Shown one piece after another: positions 9,136-16,433 of a stretch of 33,676 bases of DNA (its first letter is position 1; every line of letters starts with the position of its first letter). A program made the position numbers and the translations under genes. The stretch comes from an uncultured Bacteroidales bacterium (GTDB taxonomy: Bacteria; Bacteroidota; Bacteroidia; Bacteroidales; FEN-979): assembly GCA_903916595.1 (NCBI GenBank), contig CAIWXI010000105.1, positions 1-33,676 of the forward strand. The letters run 5' to 3'. The notes under the pieces are model-generated. The model saw only the letters and a list, made by a program, of their open reading frames with translations. It was not told where the DNA came from and made no database searches.

Positions 9136-10128
9136 GTGAAGCAGAGATCATTTTTTACGGCAGTTTTTCTTCTGGTATCACTGCGGATGGCTTTTGCCCA
9201 GGATCCCGAATTTTCACAGTTTTACGCCAACCCCCTCTATCTTAACCCTGCATTGACCGGAGCAACGGTATGTCCGAGGCTAATCGGGAATTACAGAAAC
9301 CAGTGGCCGGGCCTTGGAAACGCTTACAATACCTATAGTTTTTCGTATGACCAGGTGATAAATATTTTTCACGGCGGATTAGGGGTTCTGGTCACAGCCG
9401 ACCGTGCAGGAGGCGGCAGCCTGAATACCACGACCGTTGGGTTGTCGTACGCCTACAAATTCAATATTACCGAAAAGCTGAATGCCAGCCTGGCTGTGAG
9501 AGGGTCATATTACCAAAGGCGCATCGTCTGGTCAAATTTTATCTTCGAAGACCAGATCGACCCCCGGAGCGGGGAGGTGATACGGCCCACCACCGAGAAA
9601 CAACCCGACAATCCTTCCATATCTACTGTTGATTTCTCGGCCGGGATGTTTCTCGACTACGACGGGCTCTTATACGGGGGTCTTGCCGTGGACCATCTGA
9701 CACAACCCGCGAATGGTTTTTATAGTGATAATACAAGCCGCCTGGCTATGAAATTCACGGCTCATGCCGGCTCCGTCATCAACCTGAAGCAGGGATACAG
9801 CGGTGACGAGGACCGGGAATTCTCTGTGTCGCCGAATGTATTATACCAGCAGCAGGGAGGGTCTCACCAGCTGAACCTGGGGGCATACCTTACGTTTGAC
9901 CCCCTGGTATGCGGGTTATGGTTCCGCCATAACTTTGAAAACGCCGACGCGTTGATCATTCTCGTCGGAATTCACTATAAGAACCTGAGGGTAGGATATA
10001 GCTATGATTTGAACCTATCGCGCTTGTTCTCAGTGTCGGGAGGAGCTCACGAAGTTTCTGCCTCATGGCAATTCCCATGCATTGAAATAAAAAGAAAGAT
10101 CAGGGCAATAAAATGCCCGAGATTTTAG
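9136..10128 (+). CDS. PorP/SprF family T9SS outer-membrane protein
   Basis: PorP/SprF proteins are outer-membrane beta-barrels that accompany T9SS; some are needed for secretion or surface anchoring of particular adhesins. From the GTG at 9136 the product is 330 residues. It begins with a signal peptide (KQRS, hydrophobic stretch, cleavage after FAQ) followed by the family signature DPEFSQFYANPLYLNPALTG. Barrel strands follow, including the GLGVLVTADRAGG and VGLSYAYKF motifs. The reading frame is open back to 9067, but that extension would place 23 non-signal residues before the signal peptide and contains a good -7 promoter motif, so I prefer 9136. It is followed by gldJ, which strengthens the T9SS assignment. 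I cannot tell the essential PorP from one of the several SprF-like paralogues usual in these genomes. Confidence 0.87.
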   Translation: MKQRSFFTAVFLLVSLRMAFAQDPEFSQFYANPLYLNPALTGATVCPRLIGNYRNQWPGLGNAYNTYSFSYDQVINIFHGGLGVLVTADRAGGGSLNTTTVGLSYAYKFNITEKLNASLAVRGSYYQRRIVWSNFIFEDQIDPRSGEVIRPTTEKQPDNPSISTVDFSAGMFLDYDGLLYGGLAVDHLTQPANGFYSDNTSRLAMKFTAHAGSVINLKQGYSGDEDREFSVSPNVLYQQQGGSHQLNLGAYLTFDPLVCGLWFRHNFENADALIILVGIHYKNLRVGYSYDLNLSRLFSVSGGAHEVSASWQFPCIEIKRKIRAIKCPRF

Positions 10129-10139
10129 TTATATATCCA

Positions 10140-10147
10140 TATATTTG
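10140..10147 (+). promoter_or_regulatory. Possible -7 element before gldJ
   Basis: TATATTTG fits TAnnTTTG and lies in the 34-bp gap between the porP-like gene and gldJ. It would give a very short leader to the ATG at 10163 and has no evident -33 partner, so it may be chance. Confidence 0.3.
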
Positions 10148-10162
10148 CAAAAAATTCCACGG

Positions 10163-11638
10163 ATGAAAGTTCAAAAATGGTTTCATGTAAGCGCTATCAT
10201 TGCAGCCTTACTGCTTACAGGCGCCTGCAAAAAAGAAGTTTCCCGATCCACAGGATGGGAGTATAATAACTCCAAGAACGGAGGCTTTGAAGTGCGTCCA
10301 TTCCAGGATCAGGGTACAGGTCCGGGTCTCCTCTTTATTGAGGGGGGTACGTTTACTATGGGTCAGACCCAGGATGATGTACTATATGAATGGAATAACC
10401 AGCCCAAACGTGTTACGGTGACCAGCTTTTATATGGATCAGACCGAAACCCGTAACATGGATTACCTGGAATATCTTTACTGGCTTGCCCGTGTTTACGG
10501 CGCCGATTATCCTGGCGTTTACCGTAAAGCTCTTCCCGACACCCTGGTATGGCGCGACCGTCTGGCCTATAATGAGCCTCTGGTGGAATATTATTTCCGC
10601 CACCCCGCATACAGAAACTACCCGGTAGTTGGCGTCTCCTGGCTGCAGGCAAACGACTACTGCGCCTGGAGATCCGACAGGGTAAACGAAATGCTGCTGA
10701 TCCGCAAAGGCATTCTGTCTATGGACCCGGCCCAGAAGAATGAAAATAATTTTAATACCGAAACCTATCTCGCCGGACAATACGAAGGTTTGGTCGGTAA
10801 ACCGATGCCCGACCTTAATCCAAATGGTACCGGTACCAGGAAAGTTAAAATGGAAGATGGCATCATGCTTCCCAAATACCGTCTCCCGACAGAAGCTGAA
10901 TGGGAGTTTGCCGCCCTTGGCCTGATTGGCAACACGGCATATGAAAGGATAGTAGAACACAAAAATTACCCATGGAACGGCTCCTACGTGCGCACCAACC
11001 AGTCTCGCTATTATGGCACTTTCATGGATAATTTCAAACGCGGTAAAGGTGACTATATGGGCGTTGCAGGAAATCTGAACGACGGGGCCGACATCCCCGC
11101 TGCCTGCGGATCTTATTTCCCTAACGATTATGGTCTCTATAATATGGCCGGTAACGTAAGCGAATGGGTGGCCGATGTATATCGCCCCCTGTCTTTTAAC
11201 GATATGTCTGATATCCGCCCCTATCGTGGTAATGTATTTACAACACCTGTGCGGGATGCAGAAGGATTTCTCTCAGAAAAAGACAGCCTTGGTCATCTTA
11301 AATACAGACCTATTACTACCGCTGAAGCCAAAGACCGTAAGAACTACCGTCAGGCCGACAACGCAAACTATCTCGATGGCGATTACCAGTCGAACATCAA
11401 CACCGAATACTGGAAAGATTTCACCCGCGATTCATCCAGTACCAATTTGATGTATCAGTATGGTGTGAGTTCGCTCATCAGCGATAAGGCACGTGTTTAC
11501 AAAGGCGGCAGCTGGAAAGACCAGGCGTATTACCTGAGCCCCAGCATGCGTCGCTACCTTGACGAAACCGATGCATCCGACGCTATTGGGTTCCGTTGCG
11601 CGATGACCCGTGTAGGCGGAGCTATCCAGGGAAAATAA
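10163..11638 (+). CDS. gldJ: Gliding/T9SS lipoprotein GldJ (formylglycine-enzyme-like fold)
   Basis: GldJ is a lipoprotein with a SUMF1/formylglycine-generating-enzyme-like fold that stabilises other Gld proteins and is required for gliding and T9SS function in Flavobacterium. From the ATG at 10163 the product is 491 residues, with a lipoprotein signal ending LLLTGAC (Cys 22). The GldJ-type start STGWEYNNSKNGGFEV precedes the FGE-like domain: LLFIEGGTFTMG, RLPTEAEWEFAA, NMAGNVSEWV and the closing GFRCAM. GldK/PorK has the same fold, but the TGWEYN start and the location beside porU/porV and murF favour GldJ. An upstream TTG at 10145 would add six residues before an already complete signal peptide and is unlikely. 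Confidence 0.87.
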   Translation: MKVQKWFHVSAIIAALLLTGACKKEVSRSTGWEYNNSKNGGFEVRPFQDQGTGPGLLFIEGGTFTMGQTQDDVLYEWNNQPKRVTVTSFYMDQTETRNMDYLEYLYWLARVYGADYPGVYRKALPDTLVWRDRLAYNEPLVEYYFRHPAYRNYPVVGVSWLQANDYCAWRSDRVNEMLLIRKGILSMDPAQKNENNFNTETYLAGQYEGLVGKPMPDLNPNGTGTRKVKMEDGIMLPKYRLPTEAEWEFAALGLIGNTAYERIVEHKNYPWNGSYVRTNQSRYYGTFMDNFKRGKGDYMGVAGNLNDGADIPAACGSYFPNDYGLYNMAGNVSEWVADVYRPLSFNDMSDIRPYRGNVFTTPVRDAEGFLSEKDSLGHLKYRPITTAEAKDRKNYRQADNANYLDGDYQSNINTEYWKDFTRDSSSTNLMYQYGVSSLISDKARVYKGGSWKDQAYYLSPSMRRYLDETDASDAIGFRCAMTRVGGAIQGK

Positions 11639-11645
11639 ACAATAG

Positions 11646-12875
11646 ATGTTCAGCAGTCTTACTGACATTTACACCCTCTTTCTTCAGCATCCCGATGTAG
11701 TTACAGATACACGGAACCTGACTTCCTCCTGCATCTTCTTTGCCCTGAAAGGCGAGCGTTTTAACGGGAATCATTACGCTGCCGCCGCACTCCTGCAAGG
11801 CGCCGCCTGGGTGATCGTTGATGAACCTGAATATAAAATCAGTCCACGTTGCATTCTGGTTAAAGATGTTCTTACCACATTGCAGGACCTTGCCCGGCAT
11901 CATCGCCGCAGTCTTAACATCCCGGTCATCGCTGTAACCGGTACCAACGGAAAAACCACCACCAAGGAACTGGTCCATGCAGTGCTCTCGCGTAAGTATA
12001 ATGTCATAAGTACATCCGGTAATCTGAATAACCATATCGGGGTACCCCTTACTCTGCTCAGGCTTACCACAGACACGCAGCTCGCGGTAATCGAAATGGG
12101 CGCCAACCATCAGGGCGAGATCGATTTTTTATGCAGGATCGCGTTACCCGGCTACGGTATCATAACCAACATCGGTAAGGCACATCTTGAAGGATTCGGA
12201 AATTTCGGGGGAGTCATCCGCACTAAAACCGAATTATATCGTTTCCTGGCTGAATCAAACGGAAAGGTCTTCGTGAATACCAATGACAGTCTTCTGATGC
12301 AATATTCCGACAGTCTTCAAAGGATCACCTACGGAAATCCTGATGAAATAAATCGGGGCATTGTTTCTAAGCTTTTTGGCGATTATAACGCGGTGAACAT
12401 TCAGGCAGCGGTTTGTATCGGCAGGACGTTTAATGTAAGTGATGTTGACATTAAGCTGGCCATAGAATCATACGAGCCTTCCAATAACCGCTCACAGATC
12501 AGAATCACAGAGAAAAACCTCCTGATACTCGATGCATATAATGCAAATCCGGGCAGTATGGAGGCAGCCCTCAGATTTTTCGCGACCACCCCCTACGAGA
12601 ATAAAGTGGTTATCCTGGGCGACATGCTTGAGCTGGGAACCGAATCAGATGCTTTGCACCTGCACATACTGAGGCTGTTGGAAGAATTATCTTTTTCTGA
12701 AGTCTATCTCGTGGGACCTGTATTTACCGCGGTGAATACACAACGGGAGTTCCTTTGTTTTGCCGACAGCGAACTGGTCAGGCTCTGGTTCAGCCATCAT
12801 GGCCCAAAGGGTAAATCGGTGCTACTAAAAGGCAGCCGCGGAATGAAACTTGAAACTATTGCTGAAATCCTGTAG
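11646..12875 (+). CDS. murF: UDP-N-acetylmuramoyl-tripeptide--D-alanyl-D-alanine ligase
   Basis: MurF adds the D-Ala-D-Ala dipeptide to UDP-MurNAc-tripeptide with ATP, the last cytoplasmic step of the peptidoglycan precursor nucleotide. The 409-residue protein has the three Mur-ligase domains: an N-terminal UDP-binding part (DTRNLTSSCIFFALKGERFNG-like segment near residues 21-41), the ATPase with P-loop VTGTNGKTTTKE (residues 97-108) and IEMGANHQGEI, and a C-terminal domain with LDAYNANPGSMEAAL and VILGDMLELG. It is slightly shorter than typical MurF. It begins 7 bp after gldJ and its stop codon directly abuts the anmK ATG, indicating one operon. Confidence 0.96.
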   Translation: MFSSLTDIYTLFLQHPDVVTDTRNLTSSCIFFALKGERFNGNHYAAAALLQGAAWVIVDEPEYKISPRCILVKDVLTTLQDLARHHRRSLNIPVIAVTGTNGKTTTKELVHAVLSRKYNVISTSGNLNNHIGVPLTLLRLTTDTQLAVIEMGANHQGEIDFLCRIALPGYGIITNIGKAHLEGFGNFGGVIRTKTELYRFLAESNGKVFVNTNDSLLMQYSDSLQRITYGNPDEINRGIVSKLFGDYNAVNIQAAVCIGRTFNVSDVDIKLAIESYEPSNNRSQIRITEKNLLILDAYNANPGSMEAALRFFATTPYENKVVILGDMLELGTESDALHLHILRLLEELSFSEVYLVGPVFTAVNTQREFLCFADSELVRLWFSHHGPKGKSVLLKGSRGMKLETIAEIL

Positions 12876-13928
12876 ATGATTGAATATAAAGCGATAGGTC
12901 TGATGTCTGGGACTTCTCTGGATGGCCTCGATATCGCCTTTTGCGAATTCCGGCAAGATAATAGCATCTGGGATTATTCTGTTATTTATGCCGAGACCAT
13001 CCCCTACTCCGGCGAATGGATTGACAAACTCACAAGCCTGCCCCTTTCAACTGCCATGGACTATGTGGCTACAGATCACAGTTATGGCCACCTTCTTGGA
13101 AAACTAACACGTGAGTTCATTGATAAGTACCATATAAAAGCCGATTTTATTGCTTCTCACGGGCATACCATTTTTCATCAGCCCGACCGGGGATTTACAG
13201 CCCAGATCGGCAACGGGGCTGCTATTAAAGCCGAAACAGGACTACCCGTGATCTGCGATTTCCGCTCGGGCGATGTAGCGAATGGCGGACAAGGGGCTCC
13301 CCTCGTACCCGCCGGCGACAAGCTGCTGTTCGCCGCATTTGATTACTGCCTCAACCTGGGCGGATTCGCGAATATCTCGTACGACCAACGGGATGATCGG
13401 GTTGCATTCGACATATGCCCCGTGAATATCGTTCTGAACAAGCTTGCAGGGAATTCAGGATTACTTTACGATAAAGATGGAGACCTGGCTTCATCCGGCC
13501 ACGTTGACGCACAATTGCTGAACAATCTCAACAACCTCCCATATTACCGGCAAACCGGTCCGAGATCACTTGGAAAAGAATGGGTCGAAGAGATGATTTT
13601 TCCACTTCTGCTCAGATCCGGCCTGAATAACGTGGACATGTTGAGTACTTTTTGTACTCATGTTGCAGAGCAGATCGCCTCACATTCAGGAACCGATAAG
13701 CAAAAAACAATGCTTGTCACCGGAGGGGGGACACACAACAAATACCTTATTTCGTTGATCCGTTCATCCATCAGTTGCCAATTGAAAATACCCGATCCCC
13801 TTACTATTAACTATAAAGAAGCTCTCATCTTCGCATTTCTGGGGGTTTTACGCTGGAAAAATGAAATAAACTGTTTAAAAACAGTCACCGGCGCAAAAAA
13901 AGATGATTCCTGCGGAACAATCTATTGA
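12876..13928 (+). CDS. anmK: Anhydro-N-acetylmuramic acid kinase
   Basis: AnmK phosphorylates and opens 1,6-anhydro-MurNAc, derived from turned-over peptidoglycan, to MurNAc-6-phosphate in the cytoplasm. The 350-residue length is normal. The ASKHA-type phosphate loop GLMSGTSLDGLD lies at residues 8-19. SHGHTIFHQP, CDFRSGDVANGGQGAPLVP and the late VTGGGTHNKYL are all family hallmarks. The ATG follows the murF TAG with no spacing, pairing cell-wall synthesis with recycling. Its TGA overlaps the -33 element of the folC promoter. Confidence 0.96.
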   Translation: MIEYKAIGLMSGTSLDGLDIAFCEFRQDNSIWDYSVIYAETIPYSGEWIDKLTSLPLSTAMDYVATDHSYGHLLGKLTREFIDKYHIKADFIASHGHTIFHQPDRGFTAQIGNGAAIKAETGLPVICDFRSGDVANGGQGAPLVPAGDKLLFAAFDYCLNLGGFANISYDQRDDRVAFDICPVNIVLNKLAGNSGLLYDKDGDLASSGHVDAQLLNNLNNLPYYRQTGPRSLGKEWVEEMIFPLLLRSGLNNVDMLSTFCTHVAEQIASHSGTDKQKTMLVTGGGTHNKYLISLIRSSISCQLKIPDPLTINYKEALIFAFLGVLRWKNEINCLKTVTGAKKDDSCGTIY

Positions 13929-13955
13929 CTTTTAAATTTAATTGTTTTATCTTTG
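13925..13955 (+). promoter_or_regulatory. folC promoter (Bacteroidota type)
   Basis: TTG (13925-13927) and TATCTTTG (13948-13955) are separated by 20 bp, matching the -33/-7 arrangement seen at rpsF. The predicted start is near 13962, leaving a leader of about 54 nt before folC. Confidence 0.68.
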
Positions 13956-13983
13956 TTCCGATTGAATTATCGCAGATAATGCT

Positions 13984-14019
13984 ATGAACAGAAATTACTT
14001 ACCAAAAACATCAGTATGA
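13984..14019 (+). CDS. Eleven-codon leader ORF overlapping the folC start
   Basis: ATG at 13984 opens an 11-codon frame (MNRNYLPKTSV) ending in TGA at 14017-14019. This overlaps the folC ATG as ATGA. It lies within the leader predicted from the promoter at 13925-13955. The arrangement would allow translational coupling, but no attenuator-type codon run is seen and so short a frame can arise by chance. Confidence 0.3.
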   Translation: MNRNYLPKTSV

Positions 14020-15311
14020 GTTACAAAGAAGCCGTTGAATATATGAACGCACAGCTCCCCATGTTTCACAGGGTTGGAGCTGCAGCTTATAAAGCAAACC
14101 TTGACAATACCCTTGCATTATGCTCCATTCTCGGAGATCCGCAGAACAATTTTAAATGCATCCATATTGCCGGCACGAACGGCAAAGGTTCAGTTGCTCA
14201 CATGATTTCATCCATACTTCAGCAAAAAGGGGTAAGGGTCGGATTATATACCTCCCCTCATCTCAAGGATTTCCGTGAAAGGATACGGGTTAACGGGAAA
14301 AAGATTTCAAAAGCCTATGTACCCTCATTCATTTCAAAGCATATGGAAGAATTTGAAACGCTTAGCCCGTCTTTCTTTGAACTCTCAGTGGCAATGGCCT
14401 TTCAGTACTTCCGGGAACAACATGTGCATGTAGCCATTGTTGAAGTGGGAATGGGCGGAAGGCTTGATTCTACCAATATCATCACCCCCCTCTTATCCGT
14501 TATCACAAATATCAGCCTTGATCACATGCAGTTTCTGGGCGATACCCCGGTAAAAATCGCTCAGGAAAAAGCAGGTATTATTAAACCCGGTGTTCCAATC
14601 CTGATCGGAGAAAGGCAGGATGCGATTGATGCTGTTTTCAAAAAACAGGCCAGGCAGATGAAATCGGAGATCACTTTTGCATCCGATCATTTTTCTGTTG
14701 TCAAGATCAGGAACTGGGGCCGAAAAGCAATTCACCTCAATGTAGACGCATTTAAAGATGAAGCCATCTTTATTAAAAAAATCCCCTGCCCGCTGGGCGG
14801 CGATTACCAGATGAAAAACCTGGTCACGGTTCTGGGCATCTGCGATGAATTAAACAAACAGGATTTCGGTATCACAGAAGAACATATTAAGAAAGGAATC
14901 CGATATTCTGCTGTACGCACCGGCCTCAAAGGAAGATGGCAGGTCCTGAACCTCAAACCACTTACAATCTGCGATACCGGGCATAACGAGGCCGGCATAC
15001 TGGAGGTTGTTTCCCAGATAGAAAATGTAACCTATGATAAATTACATTTTGTCTTCGGAACTGTAAGCGATAAAGATCCCGGCCTTATTCTGAAACATCT
15101 GCCCGTAAAAGCAACGTATTACTTTTGCAAAGCCGATATTCCCAGAGGGATGGACGCCGATTCACTGAAACTAAACGCAGAAGAATATAAACTGAAAGGC
15201 AAAAGTTTCAAAAGCGTCGAGAAAGCCTACGAAGCTGCAAAGCTCTCGGCAGGCCCCGACGATCTTATCTTTGTTGGAGGAAGCACGTTTGTTGTAGGAG
15301 AAGTGGTCTAG
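14016..15311 (+). CDS. folC: Bifunctional dihydrofolate / folylpolyglutamate synthase
   Basis: FolC adds glutamate to dihydropteroate and extends folates to polyglutamates with ATP. The 431-residue product is normal in length. It contains the Mur-ligase-type P-loop IAGTNGKGSVAHM (residues 51-63), TSPHLKDFRERIRVNG, EVGMGGRLDSTN, ISLDHMQFLGDT and the C-terminal-domain motif ICDTGHNEAGI. The start chosen overlaps a short leader frame by ATGA; YKEAVEYMNAQLPMF is the usual start of the family. The last base of the TAG stop is also the first base of a (GGCGGAT)4 array. The neighbour on the right is convergent. Confidence 0.95.
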   Translation: MSYKEAVEYMNAQLPMFHRVGAAAYKANLDNTLALCSILGDPQNNFKCIHIAGTNGKGSVAHMISSILQQKGVRVGLYTSPHLKDFRERIRVNGKKISKAYVPSFISKHMEEFETLSPSFFELSVAMAFQYFREQHVHVAIVEVGMGGRLDSTNIITPLLSVITNISLDHMQFLGDTPVKIAQEKAGIIKPGVPILIGERQDAIDAVFKKQARQMKSEITFASDHFSVVKIRNWGRKAIHLNVDAFKDEAIFIKKIPCPLGGDYQMKNLVTVLGICDELNKQDFGITEEHIKKGIRYSAVRTGLKGRWQVLNLKPLTICDTGHNEAGILEVVSQIENVTYDKLHFVFGTVSDKDPGLILKHLPVKATYYFCKADIPRGMDADSLKLNAEEYKLKGKSFKSVEKAYEAAKLSAGPDDLIFVGGSTFVVGEVV

Positions 15312-15338
15312 GCGGATGGCGGATGGCGGATGGCGGAT
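15311..15338. repeat. (GGCGGAT)4 heptamer array at the folC stop
   Basis: Four perfect GGCGGAT units begin at the G of the folC TAG stop. Rotated, the unit is ATGGCGG, which also occurs mixed with ATGGCAG at 22964-22991, linking it to the ATRKCRG family. The array fills most of the 39-bp convergent gap between folC and thiS. Confidence 0.92.
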
Positions 15339-15350
15339 CACGGTCGGCCC

Positions 15351-15554
15351 CTACCCCCCGCTCACCAGGTGCAGGACCATCACATCGTCCCCGTCTTTAA
15401 TTGTAGCTGTAGCGTACATATCTTTCTTTACGAGAGTGCCGTTAATTCTAATAACCAACATTTTGAAAGTAAATTTTTTAACCTTCAGGAGTTCATTAAC
15501 GGTCAGTTCTTTATACTCAAACTGTTCGGGAGTGTTGTTCAGGATTATTTTCAT
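15351..15554 (-). CDS. thiS: ThiS-like sulfur carrier protein
   Basis: This is a 67-residue beta-grasp (ubiquitin-like) protein ending in the diagnostic Gly-Gly (HLVSGG), the site that is adenylated and thiocarboxylated. VIRINGTLVKKDMYATATIKDGDDV is more ThiS-like than MoaD-like. The gene lies 20 bp downstream of a thiF-like gene on the same strand, so the pair forms an operon. ThiS normally supplies sulfur for the thiazole of thiamine with ThiG. No other thiamine gene is in the window, and the pair is divergent from aor, while moaD and moaE are absent here. A role in pterin-dithiolene or tungsten cofactor sulfuration is therefore possible, but this is inference. Confidence 0.8.
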   Translation of the reverse strand: MKIILNNTPEQFEYKELTVNELLKVKKFTFKMLVIRINGTLVKKDMYATATIKDGDDVMVLHLVSGG

Positions 15555-15566
15555 AATTTAATAATT

Positions 15567-15580
15567 ATCTGATATCAGAT
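15567..15580. repeat. 14-bp perfect palindrome containing the thiF stop
   Basis: ATCTGATATCAGAT is its own reverse complement and consists of two opposed heptamer units of the ATRKCRG family. The TGA stop of thiF (15577-15575, leftward) lies inside it, and the next unit ATTCAG runs on into the thiF coding end. Confidence 0.8.
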
Positions 15581-16156
15581 ATTCAGCAACAATTCCAGCG
15601 CTACATTAGCTTGCATATTAGCAACTATTCCAACTCTGGGCGCCAGGGGAGGAACATGCTCAGAGATCCCGGTGGTTTCATCCCCGCAGATATGAAGGTT
15701 TCCATCGCGGCGGTAATGAATACTTTCATTCATCCCCCAACCTGCCATCCCAAGACCTACTACCAGAGGTTTCTCAGGGAATGCCGAGAGTACAGTTTCA
15801 ATCAGCATTTCCTTCTGATCGGCCTGGTCAAAGGCTTCCACGATAACGTCACAATCCTTGAAATATCTCACAATATGTTCCGGGTCGAGTTTTATCTCAT
15901 AAGCAATCACACTTACCGAAGGGTTGATCTGATGAATGACCCGTTTAAGCGCCTGTACCTTGGGCTCGCCAATCTGGCTTAGAAAATAATATTGCCGGTT
16001 CAGGTTTGAGTCACTTACCATGTCAAAATCGGCCAGTACCAAAGTGCCAATTCCCACTCTTGCAAGCGCAACAGCACAGTTTGAACCGAGACCACCACAT
16101 CCGGCAATGCCGACTGCACGGATTTTAAGCTTATCTGTTATTTGAGCAAAAGTCAT
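15575..16156 (-). CDS. thiF: ThiF-family adenylyltransferase (short type)
   Basis: This E1-like enzyme would adenylate the C-terminal glycine of the ThiS-like partner encoded next to it. The 193-residue protein has the Rossmann ATP-binding loop GIAGCGGLGSNCA (residues 16-28), the DFDMVSDSNLNRQ segment with the conserved Asp and Arg, and K in GEPKVQAL. It lacks the paired CxxC zinc sites of MoeB and longer ThiF proteins, resembling the short family-2 ThiF proteins. The promoter at 16192-16199 supports the chosen start, with a leader of about 29 nt. Being back to back with aor across 277 bp suggests shared regulation. The last codon and stop are written in heptamer repeat. Confidence 0.82.
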   Translation of the reverse strand: MTFAQITDKLKIRAVGIAGCGGLGSNCAVALARVGIGTLVLADFDMVSDSNLNRQYYFLSQIGEPKVQALKRVIHQINPSVSVIAYEIKLDPEHIVRYFKDCDVIVEAFDQADQKEMLIETVLSAFPEKPLVVGLGMAGWGMNESIHYRRDGNLHICGDETTGISEHVPPLAPRVGIVANMQANVALELLLNI

Positions 16157-16191
16157 AGGTGAAATAATTTTGAATCAATAATTTATTCATA

Positions 16192-16199
16192 CAAACTTA
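16192..16199 (-). promoter_or_regulatory. thiF promoter -7 element
   Basis: Read leftward, TAAGTTTG matches TAnnTTTG, placing the transcript start near 16185 and a leader of about 29 nt before the thiF ATG at 16156. No convincing -33 TTG was found. Confidence 0.55.
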
Positions 16200-16223
16200 C
16201 ATAATAATTCTAAACCAGGACTA

Positions 16224-16247
16224 CGTTATGCACAAGAAAACATATCG
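16224..16247. promoter_or_regulatory. Candidate ModE-type operator upstream of aor
   Basis: CGTTATG-N10-CATATCG is an imperfect inverted repeat (6 of 7 positions paired). The site at 24763-24786, upstream of the ModE-like gene, has the same geometry and an identical right half. As I recall it, the E. coli modA operator has a similar layout with halves like CGTTATA and CATAACG. Its centre is about 67 bp upstream of the predicted aor start and about 50 bp upstream of the thiF start, a position more typical of activation. Confidence 0.5.
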
Positions 16248-16267
16248 AACTTTTTGATTCACGGCGT

Positions 16268-16295
16268 TTTGCGAAGTAATTAATCACTAAATTTG
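16268..16295 (+). promoter_or_regulatory. aor promoter
   Basis: TAAATTTG (16288-16295) matches TAnnTTTG. A TTTG at 16268-16271 could be the -33 element, although the 16-bp spacing is shorter than the 20 bp seen elsewhere in the window. The predicted start near 16302 would put the whole heptamer array into the aor leader. Confidence 0.5.
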
Positions 16296-16297
16296 TC

Positions 16298-16423
16298 ATC
16301 GTAATTCGTACATCGTACATCGTACATCGTACATCGTACATCGTACATCGTACATCGTACATCGTAAATCGTAAATTGTACATCGTACATCGTACATCGT
16401 AAATCGTAAATCGTACATCGTAA
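16298..16423. repeat. 18-unit ATCGTAC/ATCGTAA heptamer array before aor
   Basis: Eighteen consecutive 7-bp units fill 126 bp. Most are ATCGTAC, several are ATCGTAA, and single variants are TTCGTAC and ATTGTAC. The array starts 2 bp after the aor -7 element and ends 10 bp before the aor ATG, so it should be the body of the 5' untranslated leader. The same unit, in the same orientation relative to the gene, precedes ispF (720-747). Confidence 0.93.
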
Positions 16424-16433
16424 ATCCCTCTAT

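Noticed and set aside
16298-16423. Possible CRISPR array
   Set aside because: Units are 7 bp and directly adjacent without spacers, and there are no cas genes.
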